64,000 nt of DNA from Nectonema munidae. Its lineage: Eukaryota > Nematomorpha > Nectonematoida > Nectonematidae. The translations under genes and the position numbers were made by a program. Below the pieces are notes generated by a model that saw nothing but the letters and a program-made list of their open reading frames with translations, did no database searches and was not told the DNA's origin. Below, in pieces: positions 34,410 to 49,800 of this stretch (the first letter of the stretch is position 1; each line of letters begins with the position of its first letter). The DNA is taken from positions 989,001 to 1,053,000 of the forward strand of contig JAUIRK010000292.1 of assembly GCA_030549495.1 (NCBI GenBank), given 5' to 3'.

Positions 34410-37400
34410 AATTATTAAAAAAAACTTACTCGTACTTGTTTTCCATTTTAGTTTAGTAAAGTTTTATATGTGAAGAATCAAAGTTTCTGTCGAAAATAAT
34501 TTTAAAAAATAAAATTCATAACAATGCCCTTATATTCTTCATTCTTTTCACAGCACACATCCATGAAACCAACCATATGAACTAATGTTTACTTGCATGT
34601 AATTGCCAATAAATGCCTGATCGCGTTACTGTATTGATTTTATCAACATCATGACGTTTCACACATCACACGATAAGTGAGTGTGTGGGGCGACGTAACA
34701 AATGATATAGTGTTTTTTTCATTAGCTTTATATTTTGAAAAAAAAAGTATTGAATAGGAATTTAATAAAAGAAAAAGATGCAGAAGGAAAAAGATCAGAT
34801 ATTTCAACGAAAGAAAAAAAGCAGAAGATAAAAGAACAAAATATTAAAATAATTAAATTAATTAAAACTAATTAAAATAATTAAAAATTAAAATAATTCA
34901 ATTCTGAGTTTTAATTGTAAGAAAAATTAAAATGTGATGAAATGAATTTGTAATCAATAAATCAATAATGAATTTAAGATCAATATATCTTTTTTAGTGA
35001 AATTAATTGTCGGTGAATTGACACATTAGTTAATTGACTGTCGGTGAATTTACCTAGACTCAACATACTTTTCAATATTACTTCTCTAGCTAAACAGTGT
35101 AAAACATAATTGAAATAGTAAAAAGTCTTGACCAACTGGAAGAGGAGGGTGAGGGGGTGCTGGAATTGGGGTAAAGTATGCATGGAAAACTCTTACGATT
35201 TCAATTAATCGTCTTTTCAATGACCAGCGCCACTTCATCTATGTATATAGTGAATCAAAGTAACGAATTTACTTTGGCTTTTACAAAAATTCGAGTGTGA
35301 GCGAGAGAGAAAGACTGCAAAGGATAGCTTGTGAATTTATCTTTGAGAGGTAAGGAAAGGAATTTGGAGAGAAATTCTCTTCATACCTTATTTGAGTTAT
35401 AATGATAGTGTTCAAAAATCTGGCTTCAAAAATCTCTTCAAACATCCTGTTCTTCAATATTCCGCTTTTCAAAAAATTTTCTTTCATGACTACCGACAGT
35501 ATCATGCCGAATAGAATTAGTCAAAGAAACTTATATATAAAAGTTGGAAAATTGTTTTATTTCTTTTTCGATCCAAATTTTAGTGTAAATCTTAATAAAA
35601 TTGAGAAAAATGTCTAAGAGGGATTTTTGAAGGTGGATTGGATTTTTGAAGCTGGTATGTCGATAATTCAAAAACTCTTAATAATTTTTTTGAAGAATAG
35701 ACCAAAAGTTGCTATGATAAGTAAAAGCTATGACATTTGATGTTTGTATACAATAAATAATGAATTCATTTTAGTCTAAATTTTATAAAAAATAAACAGA
35801 AAAAAGTATAAGGAGATACACTGAGTGATAGTTATCGACATAATTCCCCCTTCAAAAATTTCCTTCTCAGACATTCTTCTAAATTTTATTGAAATTATGT
35901 TCTTCAAAAAAATTTTTTTAAGTTTTTGAATTAACAAGATAAATCATTTATTAGTTGTTGTGAATATAACTTTGCAGTAAATACATCATATTCAACAATA
36001 TAGCTTTGCTAGGGAGTAGATAAATAAAACAGGTTTTTATAGAAACTCAATCTGACCAATTGTATCTATATCGATTGACTATTTGTCTGTATTAACAGTC
36101 ATAGTACTATTTTGGAAATGAAATTTGAATTATTCAAAAATACTTAAAATGATTTGATAAAAAAAACAAAAGTTAATTTAAATGAAAAAAAACAACAACA
36201 AAAAAAGATTAAAAAAACGAATTCAAGTGAATTTAATTGAAAAAAAAGTAGTCCTGAAAGTCGTTTCTGAAACTACACAAAGTAATACATTTAAGATATT
36301 ATATGTATATTGCTAATATTTATGCCATATTTAAAAAATGTTCGACTTTTGTTTCGAGTTTGCTAATGATATCTGCAGTATAGTTGTGTTCTAGCAATAG
36401 CATATTGAAGAAGTTAGTCTTTAAGACATCACGTGCAAAGCAAACATCTTTCTTTAAATTTGCTGGTGATTCCAAAGGCAAGTACACTTTTTTTATACCG
36501 AGTAAGCCACCGCTTTGCTTCCCATATGAAGTCTAATTTCGATGGTGAAACATGCTTATTTATTGAGTTATTTTGCCCTTCTCTCACTCAGAAAGCTAGG
36601 AAGGTGAATCTCAGCTGTAGCACGAAGAGTTGATTGCATATTCAGTTAGCCGCATGGGCAACTCATTTACAAATCAAACGATTTTCTTTGCTCTTCGATT
36701 TTTCTTAAATGCCACAAAAGAGATCCCAGAAACTGAGGAGTTAGCAATGTTCATTTTTCAACCTTGCAAAACTCCGACTTTCTGATCATACAATGTTTAC
36801 TACTCATTTTCCTTCACTTCTCGACTATGAGTGTTTGGGGGTTCTGTACGATCCTTAGCAATCTGACTGAAATTAGCAAGTATAGGCTAATTATATCTGG
36901 TTGATTTTTGAGTCGAAGTTGCAAAGGCACATAGAGATGCTTCATGTTTCACTTCAACTTACGTGTGTGAAGGACTCTTGATAAGCTTGTACGAATGAAA
37001 ATCAAGTATTGTAGTAGATTGACTATGAGCACATTAAAAAATCTATTGGTGCATGCGTTGGTCCTTCATTGCAATCTCAGTTTGGGAAATTGGTTTGAAA
37101 GTCAAGAGCAGCATCACATTTCACATTAAATATATAACTGCAGTTTTTATGTTTACTTTATGTTATTTAAATATATGTATAAAAAAATTTTAAGTACACA
37201 TTTTAGACACATTTCTTTATTATTTTTTAGTTTTTGTAACGTCCTCAGGTACAAAGTATGTCTTCAATTTGGGCCTAGATTCAAAAAGTTTGAGAAACAC
37301 TCTTTTAGGGTCTTTGAGACGTTACTCCAAGATTTGGAAATATATTTCAATAAAGGGAAACTCAAAATTTAATTTACGATCGATGCGATATGGTGGTTGA

Positions 37401-37736
37401 GGTTTTTAAGCAAACTTTTCCCTTAGTTACTCCATCGTTTGTAATACAAATATCATTGTTGGAAAAATCCATTTTAAATTTGGTATGTTACAAGTATCAA
37501 ACATGTGATTAGAATAGAAAATATCTTGATTACTTTTTCTTCTATCTTACGCGTATGAATCTTACCCCATATAAACTTAGGGGTACCCTCAACTGCCTAC
37601 GAGAGACACTCTTGCTTGGAACTTTTCTCTCCCTGAATCCTCGTATATGCATAATCTTAGCATTATTTGTACAATTGTGGAACAAATATTAATTTACGCT
37701 TTTTAACAAATCTGATGTGTTGTTTCTTTTTATTAG
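34410..37736. other. AT-rich stretch upstream of the micro-exon gene
   Basis: No exon could be assigned although the gene starting at or before 37737 must have an upstream exon ending in phase 1. The stretch contains long A/T tracts (34740-34980, 36170-36250) and a less AT-rich segment (about 36430-37140) with no recognisable protein. Confidence 0.4.
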
Positions 37737-37876
37737 ATTCCCAGATAGATTTGTTAGACGACTTTGACCTATACATGCTTTCCCTAAAGCATGACTTGGC
37801 CTTGAAGCGTAGCATGCTCGATTCTCTTGCAACTGACATTGGACATGATATCGATTACAATCAAACCGTCAAAAGA
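37737..37876 (+). CDS. Micro-exon gene, first recognised exon
   Basis: The acceptor TTTTTATTAG precedes the exon, and the donor AGA/GTAAAA follows. The 140 bp begin with two bases of a split codon and end in phase 0. It encodes SQIDLLDDFDLYMLSLKHD, then LALKRSMLDSLATDIGHD and TVKR: an amphipathic, probably helical stretch with regularly spaced Leu, Asp and Lys and no low-complexity bias. Codon use and GC are higher than in the flanks. No family was recognised. Confidence 0.65.
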
Positions 37877-40800
37877 GTAAAATCTTCTTTTCCTTTAAAA
37901 CAAATTTAATCCCTTTCACATAATTTCAAAATGTCTAAATGTCCATTGAATGCATATTAAAAAATTTTTTTGCATCATATTTTTTCCTTTGAAAACCCAT
38001 GATTTCCTAGTAATTTTTAAAATCCATAATAATAATAATGTTTTAAAATATTTTTCATATATATATAAATTTAATATAAGTTTTTATTCAAAACAAGTAA
38101 CATTTTGAAAAGATGTAGGAGATATCCGGTGATTTTTTATTCTAGTCAGATGAAAAGGTATTTTCCTTTTGTCTATTAAATGTTTAAGTTTAGAGTTTAT
38201 CTTCAACTAAATGATTTAAATTTTGTTCTTAGAATTAACTTTAATTATACCATACTTTTTGAATTTTTAGTTTGATATGAATTAAATAATGTTACTTACT
38301 TAGATATTTTAAAAAAATTTTTTAGTGTATTTAAGTTTTTATGTTTTGTGACCTTATACAAAATCTAATATGCAGTTTTCTTTTATTTTTTTAGAAAAAA
38401 AGTAAATTAGCCGAACGCATTAAAACCAAAACGAAAAAAGTTTTGAGCGAAAAAATTGAACCTTATAGAAAAAAATCTAAAAGTAAATCTTTTATTTCTT
38501 CTTCCAATTTTTCTTTGTTGTAAGATTCCAAGGGTATAATTTTTCACAATTATCACTAGCGGAGTAGTGCTTTAATTGGCTACATTAATTTTTATATAAT
38601 TTTCAGTTTTTTTCATTCTCACCATATGTTTCCATTTATTTATCGATTTATAGATTTTTTATTTGAAATGTCATAAATTGATCCAAAACAGGACTGTGTT
38701 ATATCATATAACCAGGGTGAGGAAATATTGACCCAAAAAATTGGAAAAAATTGACTTTTACTCAGAGAAAAAATTGACTTTTTTGACTTTTTAAAGTTTC
38801 ATTGAATTGAACAACTATGAACACTTTAGAGAAAATTATGGAAATTATTTCTAAGAATCAGTTTGTAATATAACAAATTATAATTAGTGATATTTTCTGA
38901 TTTAAAATTCGATCATTTTCTAGCAGTTTTTACAGTTTAGAAAAAGATCTTTCGACTTCTAAAGTTAGAAGCGAGAGATTTGGGAGTTTTCAATATTCAT
39001 GATTTTATTGATTTCATTTTATTTGAATCTATTTTCAGGGTAACTTTTAACGCCACATTCGTCTTAAATGGAATAATGTTGAAGAAACAAGTAAAGGCAT
39101 CTTCGACTGAAAATGTCTCTATGTTGATTTTTTCCGACTAAATCAATGAATCGTGAATATTCTCTAATTATTATTGTTAGCAAGTTTTAACATAGATTTT
39201 CTTATTTTAACAATTTCTTGATATTTGGGAATAATATTCCATCATCTTTATCTTTAATTTCTTCACTGCTGGAAGATTTTAATGAAAATATTTTGCTGCT
39301 TGCAACCAATTTGTCAATTTCGTTACAATTGGAACTGAAGTGTTGCGGATAGGGTTGAAAAGAGAACGTCTTTTTCTAATACTATTTTTGAATGATTTAA
39401 TGCCGGTAAAATTTTGTAGGATAATTTAATTTTTAAGGTAAACTTGTGTAAAAGATGTGAAAAACATGCAATGATAAAAAAGTTTGGGAATAAAATTCCA
39501 TAACTTCTGCAGCGGATATATCGTATGTAACCGCGTTTGTCAACAAAAAAAATTTGTCTTACAAAAAATTCTTCATATTTAACCTCAGTCAGGCAAACTT
39601 TCCAGTAAAACCTTTTATTAGATGAAAAAAAGCCCAACTATTGTGGAAGTGTTGACATAAAGAAGAAATTTTGTATGTATCGCTTATAACAATTTTAGGC
39701 ACATTGAAGTGTTAAATATAAAAAATGACTTTATTGACCTAAACTCGAAAAATTGACTATGATTGACTTAAAAATTTGAAATTAGTTCAAAAAATTTTAG
39801 ACTAAACAAGTAAAGATCTTTTTCAAAGAGTTTTTGCTAAACGGAAATAAAAGTTGACTTTATTGACTTTTACTCGCCCTGCTTATAACTGTCAAAAACC
39901 AGAATGTTGTAAATGTCTTTTTAAGATTTGCAAAAATTGTGGAGAATTTTAATTAAGTTTTTTCTAACATTTTTTTGAATAATATACAATCTTAAGATGA
40001 TTAAATTTTATCCATTGTCAAATGACGATTTCGATTTTTATTGTTTTTTCGTAGAATCTTTTGCACAGAACTTGGATTGTGAAAAAAAACATCAAAATTT
40101 CGATAATGACAACGAAAAAAATAAAACTTATAAACTTTCAAAAAATTCGATAAATCTTTTTCAATGAATAAATCATTAGTCATTTGGCTATATTCGTTAA
40201 TTGACGGTACATCAATTATGCCTTAGTCTTTTGTTTTTTAATCTTACAAAAATATAATGAGAGCGCATTTATATAAAATATAGAAGAAAAATGTCGTTGA
40301 TACTTTCACATCTTGGAATTGAATGGCACAGTATCTATATATAGGCTACTAATATATAAATCATTTACCATATATTGTAGTATCAAACAACACTACACTA
40401 AGGTAAACTTTTAGGCTATCATTTACAATATATTGTAGTATCAAACAACACTACACTAGGCCGAACTTTTAGGCTACTAATATATAAATCATTTACCATA
40501 TAATGTTTACGAATGCGCACATCTTTTGAATGACACTCAAGCCCAAGATGCTGGAAAGCATAAAAAATATTATTCGCTACTTCCTAGAATTGAACCCAGT
40601 GTTGGTAACTAGGTATGGGACCTTTGACTATTGAAATTTTTTCCTCAATTTGCATAATTCTTGAAAAGCGTTCAACCATTTTTTAAATGGGCCTTAATGC
40701 CAAACATTTTGGAAACGTATTGTTGGGGTTAGGGTTAGTGTAGAATTAGCATTAGAGCTAGTATTGGAGTTGGGTTGCGGTTGGGGTTAGGTTTAGTGTT

Positions 40801-43800
40801 TGTGCAAGCGTACACCCATGCCTTTACATATAAACATTTTTGACATTCTTGACACAAACTTTCCCATTTCTTTGTATTAATACACGTCTAGACATACATA
40901 CATACAGTGGCGTTTCAGAAGAAAATTTGGGGGGGGGGGGGGGGGGGATACTCTACATGGTAGTAAAATTGATGTTTAAATCTGGTATATTTCAATCGAT
41001 ATATTTTGTTATGATTAGGGATGCACCGGGTAGTCTATCCGGCCGGATATTTCGTCAGGTAGCCAAAATTATTTGATATTCAGCATGAACGCCGTATAAT
41101 TCTTATAACCGGCAGGATAAACCGGATAGTTACAAACAAATTATCATGAAATGTTTACTTTTAAAGAAGCACAAAACTAATAAGAGTAAGTTTTTAATGA
41201 CAAAAAGTTCACAATTTGAGTTTATTTCAAAGAATTAACTAACAAATAAGACATGTCAAAAAAATTTCTTGCCATTGTGATGAACGAATAAAAGCATTTC
41301 TCCTTTTTCAGCAAAAAGTTTGGTTCTTTTTTCTTCAAGTTTCCATATTCGGAAAAGAGTCTCTATGAGTACACTGATGAAGCAGGTGTGCATAAGTGTT
41401 TGGCTGTTAGATGCTTTAGCAAAGGGAATTTTTCTTCCTGCCTCCAATATTGCAAGGGACATTTTTTTCTTTCCAAGAGTGGGGTGCGGAGATAGGCTTC
41501 TAACTCTCTGTCTGCCTCGTCTTAAATATCATTTTTTGACACATTCTTTATTGTGTTTGAATTTCCATTGGTTTCAGCAATTTCTTAGAAGCAATCCATG
41601 AAATCATCTGTGCTTTCATCCTTAAGTAACATTATGCTTCGAGAGTCAGGGCGAGCAGCTTCATCAAGAGTTTCCGTCTCCATATTCTTACTAGCAACGT
41701 TGTGATTTGAAAGTAGCTCTTTGGAAATTAATGTTTTCCCAAATGTCTTGTCTTTAAGAAATTGGGCTTTAAATCGTGGATCAAGTATTGTTAGCAGAAC
41801 ATATATCGGGTTCGTCATGATTTTGAGACCTGAATCCAAATCATTGAAAAATCTACTACGAAGAGAAGTCAAGAGTCTCTGTTTAGTTTCTTTGATGCCT
41901 TCTTTATCAGTGGCCTTTTCAAAGTATCTTCCCAGAGTGCTTACATTGGGAATTACAGTTGAAAGAAGACATGACTCCGCAGTTACCAATAACCGGCATA
42001 TTATCCGGCCGGATATTTAGATCTACTATATTTATCCGGTATTTGGCCGGATTCTAAATTGAGCTATCCGGTGCATCTCTAGTTATGATTTACAACATAT
42101 ATTTCACAAATGTGCGAAGACATCAAAAACACAAATGTCAATCATCTATATTCACATGAATGGATCTATATTCACAAATGTGCGAGACTAATATTTGTTC
42201 TGTATTAGTATTTCGGTAAAATCGCGAGTATAGGCTGCACCACGTGTACATGGAATTTTTGGAGTCTATTCTTAGTCGTATTATCCGCACCATTTAAAGT
42301 GTATTTAATGAAATTTTTACACTTTATTTCAATTATACAGTTAATTTTAATGTTTTGTTTTTAGACGAATTAGAGTATGATATAACTGAACAATTTTAAA
42401 ATTGTGGGGGAGAAAAATTATTGTTAGTGTCGTTCCATCAGATTCAATAATGGAAACTTTGTCACAAATTATGTGAGTATTATAAGTAAATATGGTACGG
42501 AACTTCTTTTTATTTATTTCCTCTCTTAAGTTTAACATTAAAGTCGTCCTTCAGTTTTCTTTGAATTTACACTTTTATATAGTTTTTGTGTGTAGAATTG
42601 GGCTAAAGCCTCAATAAAATTAATTTTGAATAGCTTTCTTGTTTGTTTCGGTGCAGTTAGCAATATTCTAACAATTTAAGAAAGAAAATAAATAGAAATG
42701 AACGAGCATACTCCAAAAATAGTACACGTTTATGAGGTTGTTGTATTAATAGAAAAATTTTCTGTTGTTGATTATAAAAATTGTAATGATTTTGAAGAGT
42801 GTGATGTTGAACAAAATCTTGGTGAATAAATAAACTCTTCTTAAAATGAAAAAGTTTTTAGTCGTATAAGCTGGACATCTTATTAGCTACATACAGGCCA
42901 AAAATATAGTCTTTTTACACGTATAAGCTGCAGTTTATACTCGCGATTTTACACTATAGCATTATTCTTTGACTGCATTATTTGCACGTGTAATAAGCGT
43001 ATTTATTTGAATAGTTATCAGTTCAATTTAATTATTTGGTATATTAGTTGATAGTTATAGAAGATCTTAGGATATAAATAGGAGTTAAAGGGGAAGATTG
43101 TTAGAGGGGGTGTGAGTAAGGTTCATCACTAAAGTATAAAATAGAAAGTTAGTTTATATGTTTTGTTAAATCTTCAATTTCAAATATAAGATCTGGTTCT
43201 TCTCTATCAATGTATATTTTCCTTCTTTTTAAAAAAGAAAGAATTTTATGGTTTATGGACTATTAGGCCTCTGGATAATTCTACCTCGAGACAATTCGCC
43301 CTCAAGGATATGCATAAATTTTTTACAAAGCTAAATTAATATTGATATTCATTAAGCAAAATTGATGATTGAACTTTTTGAAAGTCTCGTTTACATCTTC
43401 TCCACATTTATAAATTACCAGTATACACGAGATGTATTCCAAATCGTATTTCAATAGAAAAATAATATATACAAAAATTTAAAAAAAATTCTACAGAGAA
43501 GATTTATAATTTGTGCTATTCCTTGTAGCACAGCTTTCACGTTCAAAACCAAAATTAAAAATCAGTCCAGTTCCCAAATTCTAACCCCTGTAGAGAGGGG
43601 AGGGGGGGGGGGAGTGGTGGCACTACAAGAAAGTGTATACTTTATATATTTCACTCAAGTTACGGGTTGGAGTCAAAATAAATGACAGGAAAAGGGTGTG
43701 TTCAAAACTTCTTCAATCCCCCCTCCCCCCTCCTATCGACGGATTTGATTAAAAAGTAATGAAATATGATAGAAGTTCTACTTATGCTTAAAGTTAGTCA

Positions 43801-46800
43801 GAAAATGGGAAAAGCATGCAAGTGTAAAAATAGAATTGTTGGATATCATCTTTGCTTCAAGATCGATGCCTCTGATCTTGCGTATACGATCATTTAAATT
43901 ATGTGAACTTTTGATAGAATCACTTTAAAATTTTTAATTAGGACATTTGCATTGTTTAAATCGGTGAAGCGCTTACCATATCAAACTTAGAGGAATTAAA
44001 ATCAAATTAAAGCGTCTTTTATATCATTTTCAAGGATATTTCGGTTCACGGTCAATGCCTATATTCCTTAAATTCTTTCCAGACCACGATCAAATTGCGA
44101 ATTCATCTCATTTTTAATCCACAAATATCATATCTTTATTTTTGGTGTGTTTCTACATTAATCGTATATTATGAGTATAGCTCTATTAAATTTATATACC
44201 ATAGTCTGTAATGAAAATTGTAAAAAACCCCTAATCAACACCACTGAACAAATGAACGATTTTTGATTAAATCAACCATGCGTATAATTAGAAAAATATG
44301 CAGTTATTAAAAACTTATACAACAAATGAAAATATTTAGCGATCATTAATTTTCCCTTTTAACAAATAAAAGGAAATTGAGTTGTATACTTTTTTAACTA
44401 ATCTATTTGACCATATGGAAAGGAACCACTATTATGCTACCGATATAAACTAGAAGCCTATGGAGGTTTCCAACCATTTTTGTCTCAAAGCGCCTTTTAT
44501 GCAAAAAAAAATTTATTTTACTGCCAAAGAATATAAAATAAAATTTTATTCATCAAAAATTTTCAATATATTTTCAATTTTGAAAATTTTCATTATTTTC
44601 TAACAATAGATTTTTGAAAATATATAAATAATAAAATTTATTAGCATTAATTTTTTTAACTTTCTCCAATTTTTACTTATATTTAAAAACAAAAAAAGCG
44701 TTTTTGCCATTGATAAACAAAAAAATTTTAAAAAAGCTTGATCGTTCCTAAATTTTGTCAACCAATTTTGGCAGCCCCCCTACCATTATTTTAATATTTC
44801 AATTGATCCGTGGCTAAAATATTGATAATGATTTAAAAAGAATAAAATATCAATATGAATTTTCACTGGAAACAATGTAAAATATTTTAGTGCGATACAA
44901 ATGCCAGCAAACTTGGAAGGGAACCACTCTTTGGACAATAGTGAAGCAAAACTTAGTAAGTAAGAAAATGTCTTACAGCATTTGTCAAAGGGATGGACGT
45001 TCTCTGTAACTTTGACAGCATGGAGTTAAGAATGAATGAATGTTATACAAAAAAACCTAAGTGATTTAAATTAAAATTAAAACGACAAAAAGATCAGATG
45101 GATTTTTTCATTATCGTTTTACTGCATGTGTTCAAATATACGTAATTTTTACTTCAAAAATATTTATTGTAAAGGGTTAAATTTTTAGCTAAATTGAATT
45201 ATATCATTCATCATCACTTTTTGCTTATATTGATAATAAAATTAATCATTTTTTCCTAATTTTATTTTTCAATTATATTATTATTAATCTTTTTTAAGTT
45301 TTTAATGAAGCTTTACTTTGGATATTTATGTCTATTATGATTTAGTTGATATTCCAGCGTATGTACCACCACCAGTTCGCAAAAAATCAAAGAAAAGTAT
45401 GTTTATTTATAACTATTTATATTTGGAAATGTATCTTTATTTACTTTCACTACATTAATTTTTCATTTTTATTGTCGACTTTTTGGTTTGAATTGAAATT
45501 TTTGTACAAAGTATATAGAAAGTATACGCATTTAGAAAATTCACTCTCAAAGAGTTTTGATGAAGATACAAACTTCCGAAGTAAATTTTCGCTCCATTTA
45601 GTTATTATAATAATTTTAATTTCTTTCTTTTGTTTGTTATTAGCTAAAAGAAAATCAATTGTGGAGAATCATGTTCAAGAGCTGCCAGCTCTGAGTAAGT
45701 ATATTTTTCTAAAAATTTGCAAAAATGTTCCAAATTGACAAGATCTATCTATCAATATGTTTGCTTGAGAATGTAATGACGATTGATCCCTTGATATTTA
45801 GGAATTGAAAAGAATATTTGGACTCTATGAGTCTTTTTCAACTTAGTCAAGGAGAAAAGGGAGGGGAGAGCCTGCTTTTGCTCATGGAGGCAAAATATTC
45901 TTTACTGTTAATAAAAAATAATGAGCTGAACTTAACGCTTTTATGCTACTATTTTACAGCCATGGACATTCTTTCGTCAACTGTAATCCGGTTTGAGTAT
46001 ATACCGATTATATACCAAAATTTGGTATTTCTAATTATTTGAATAAACGAAGATTATAGAAATATAGTCTCAAAATAAAAAATGTCAAATTAACAAAAAA
46101 TATAACGAAAAAAAAACTAGCACTCGAGAGCAATTTCGTTAAAACGAAGCTTCAATCATTTACCTCCGATAAATCTCGTTCAATTTAAATTTAATAATTA
46201 TTATTAGGATCACAATTATCAAGCGATGAAGAAGAAAAGAAAAAAGAAGGTGATATAAGTAATCGAACTATTTAATATATACCAACCTTTAAATATTATA
46301 ATTATTTATGTATTTTTCGAAAACGATAAGACCTTAAAATCGAAAACTTATTTTTATTTGTGTTTTTCAACTTTTAGTTATCTTGCCAAGAAAAAAGTCA
46401 AAGATGAAACGAGAATTGGATGATGAAAGTAATTTTTATAATCCTTGAGTTATATGTATTTTATGATTCTATGTAAGATTAAGAAAAAGTAGACGTGTAT
46501 TTTTTTGATTTAGCAATCTTACAACACTATTAGCAAAGAAATATTTTTTCTGTCTTTATAATTAATTTAACTGTTTCAATAATACTAACCGCTAACTAAC
46601 TTCCCATTTTCACTTTCAAATTAAAAACTAAAACTAAATTGTGAAAATTTTTTAAAGATTAAAAATTTATAAATTATTGTGTTTATTTTCATAAAACATC
46701 ATCCTTTTTGAAATACAATATGAGATGTCAAAGTCTAAAGAAAATTTGAAGTTAAATATATGGCTCCATAAGAGGAAAGTATTTTAAAACAGGAAACTTA

Positions 46801-49800
46801 AAAGAAGTTAAGATTATTTAAAACAAGGTTTCCCAACGGTGTCCACATGCAGCCCTTAGGGTCCATTGAGAATTTAAAGGGGTTCATCGACAAACGTATG
46901 AATATTGGGGGTCCTTTTAATACATTAAGGGGTCCATTAAGTCTTTGCCAAAAATAACAAATGAGTTATCAGCATCCACTGCTTTTAGCGCTTAATTGAC
47001 AAGCTATTTATGCAATATATTCTAAAATAATTATACTAAAAAGTGTACAATAGTAAAATAAAAATCGGATGTTAGCATATTTTATATGGTTTGGACATCT
47101 AATGACCATGTTACTAATTTTTATCTAATCACCATATAAGTAACGATAACAATTTTCTAAAATGTTAAATTACAACTTAAATATTAAATATAGTTAATTA
47201 AATATTATTCATATTTAAAAGTCATTATCGTATATTTTTTGTTTATCTTGTAAGGAAGCCTTTAGATGTGAAATTATTATGAATATAATATATATTCATT
47301 TTTTTTAAATTTACGACTAAAATTGAAATGTTTTCCATATTTGAATATACATATTTATACAGGTCTTTTATAGATCATGGGGGTCCACAGTTAATAAGCT
47401 TACCGCTCAAAGGGTCCTCAAGCGAAAAGGGTTAGGAACCCCTGATTTAAAACATAGGAAAATGTGGAAAACTTTAAAGCTAATGCTCGGTAAAAAAGAA
47501 GTGCTCATTGTTTCTCAAAGTTAAATTAATTTATTTATAGATGACGTTAACTAAAACAAACTCTTTTTTATTATAGATGGCGTTAATTCTAAAATATCAG
47601 ATTTTAGAATTAATAAAAATTATTTTTTTAGTAAGATTGTCAGATACATAGAAGAAAAACACGAACAAACTGATCGATGAGTTCTTTATGCAGCGCTTTT
47701 TGGACGACCGGATATAGATACTCGATGCATCGTCAAATGTGCAATGTCAAGGAGTGATTTACACACAATTGCGGCAATCTCTCACTTCATCCTCTTTTTT
47801 TGGGAGAGGAGAAGGCGTAGTTAAAAAATAAGATTGCAAAGAATTGATCAGAAGAATGTTAGACAATGTCACATACTTGGAAATCGAACAATGAAAAAAT
47901 AATTTGTAATATTATTATTTGAATAGTAAAAAAAAGTAGTAATTTTTACTTACTATGACGTTAGCATTCTAACTAAAAAATTTATAAGTAGTAATAACAC
48001 TATGTGATAAATAAATTAGACATTTTTATTATTATGAAATTATTGGATTTAGATGGCGTTAATATGTTGACGTTAATTCCTAACTTTTAATAAATTTATA
48101 AAGTAACTTATTTTACATTGTCGTAGAGATAATTAAAATTAAAATTTCAAAAAAAATTAACTAGAAAAGTGGATTTTTTAAAGGCTTTTTCAAATATTTA
48201 TATCCGAACGTTCTCTTCTCCACTTATTAACTTTAATCTAAATTTAGATTTTTTTCAAAGATAGTGAAATTTTTAATTATCAACTATTTGTTTGGAGACA
48301 TTTGTATCATTTATGTTTTAACTATGCTCTCTTTCACTTCAGTTAAATTAAACTTGTGGCAATAAGAACCCTGTTTAAAATCCGCTCCTATTTTAACAGA
48401 TAATAATAATCTCTTTTAATTAAACTCCTTTTAAATTTATTATCACTTTTTGCGCCACTTACGCCCCTCCCAGATGGATATTATCCTGTCCCATGCTCCG
48501 TTAGTTAGTTAATTACTCAATTAGCTAACTAGTTTTTTATGCCGATAAGGGTAGGTGTAATTACCCTGATACGGTTTCTTATACGTATACTTCCAACAGA
48601 CGCTTTTACCTACAGCTGATAAAAAAACTCTTACTTTGGTGCTTTCATTGATTCTAAATGTTTGAATACTTTTCATTCTTGATGGAAGAAGATCTTTATT
48701 TTTAGATGCAAAATGTAGACAAAATATCCAACTGATTTTACATAACACTGTCATTTTAAAAGACAAATTTATTATCTAGTCATTTTTAGGATCTACGCAA
48801 AGCTTTAAGAATCTAGGTTAAGGGGCAGACATTTTGGGAAAACAAAATTTGTTAGAGGTCGTTAAGTTTTTTCAATTAACATTCTCAATTACACTAGAGA
48901 CCAGCTTACTACTAGAGGAATCCTGCATTGAGAGAACATCAACTCTGGACCTTTTTTATGATATGATTTGCACTGTGTCTATCCTAATATCTTTCTTCTT
49001 AGTATTTCTTAACCAATGTTTAAAAACTCTATATATTTTGTTAAGTTGTGTTATATTGAATGATTTAAGTAACGTACACGTGTTCAATTTTTTGATTGAC
49101 TTATGTCATTTCTTAATTAAAAGTTTTTTTAAATTCTAAATGTCATAATTTTTTTAGCATGATATATTCAATGTACTCGAATATTTATTATGTTTACACA
49201 TTACCATATTAAAATATATCTTAACTTTTTGCAGTTCATGATAAAGACGAAGGAACAAATAAAGAAGCTGTTAAGTCAAGTAAATACTTTTTATCTTACA
49301 CAAATGTGTCAAATAATGCTGTTTTACAATTAAAGCTATTTTGATTGACAGCTTAAACTAAATAAGCCGTAAACTTAAATATGACATAATTTTTATAAGT
49401 ATTTTTTTATCTTTGTTCTTCATGAATATTCTTAACCAATCGTTTTGCAAACTTTTACTGCGATGGAACACTTCCTAAATCATTAAGTTTTAACGGACCA
49501 CATTGTTTATTTTTAGGGTAAGTAATGAGGACACTTAATAAATAAAATATTTTAAAATAAGAAAAATACATTAATTTACATAAAATAGGATGAATTTTTA
49601 AATTACTTCATTCTCAGATTTTATAAACCCAATTTAAGATGGTTTACCATTCCAAGTTTTCGCATAACACCTAAAAACTTTCTGTAGATCACGTGTGTTC
49701 CACGGAACATCGTTTGTGAAAGCTTGTTTTTGCTAATTGTTTTGACTAATGGACCAGAAAATTGAGATTGACCACTAAAATTTTTAAAAGCTATTTGAAT

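Noticed and set aside
36433-36633. 66-codon open frame as an upstream exon of the micro-exon gene or hAT fragment
   Set aside because: No phase-1 donor at a suitable place and no convincing transposase motif on either strand.
40722-40800. Interstitial telomere
   Set aside because: Only a few irregular TTAGGG-like words; too degenerate for a telomere fusion or healing event.
47535-48090. Small transposon marked by repeated TAGATGGCGTTAAT
   Set aside because: The repeated words are not arranged as terminal repeats, and no target duplication was seen.
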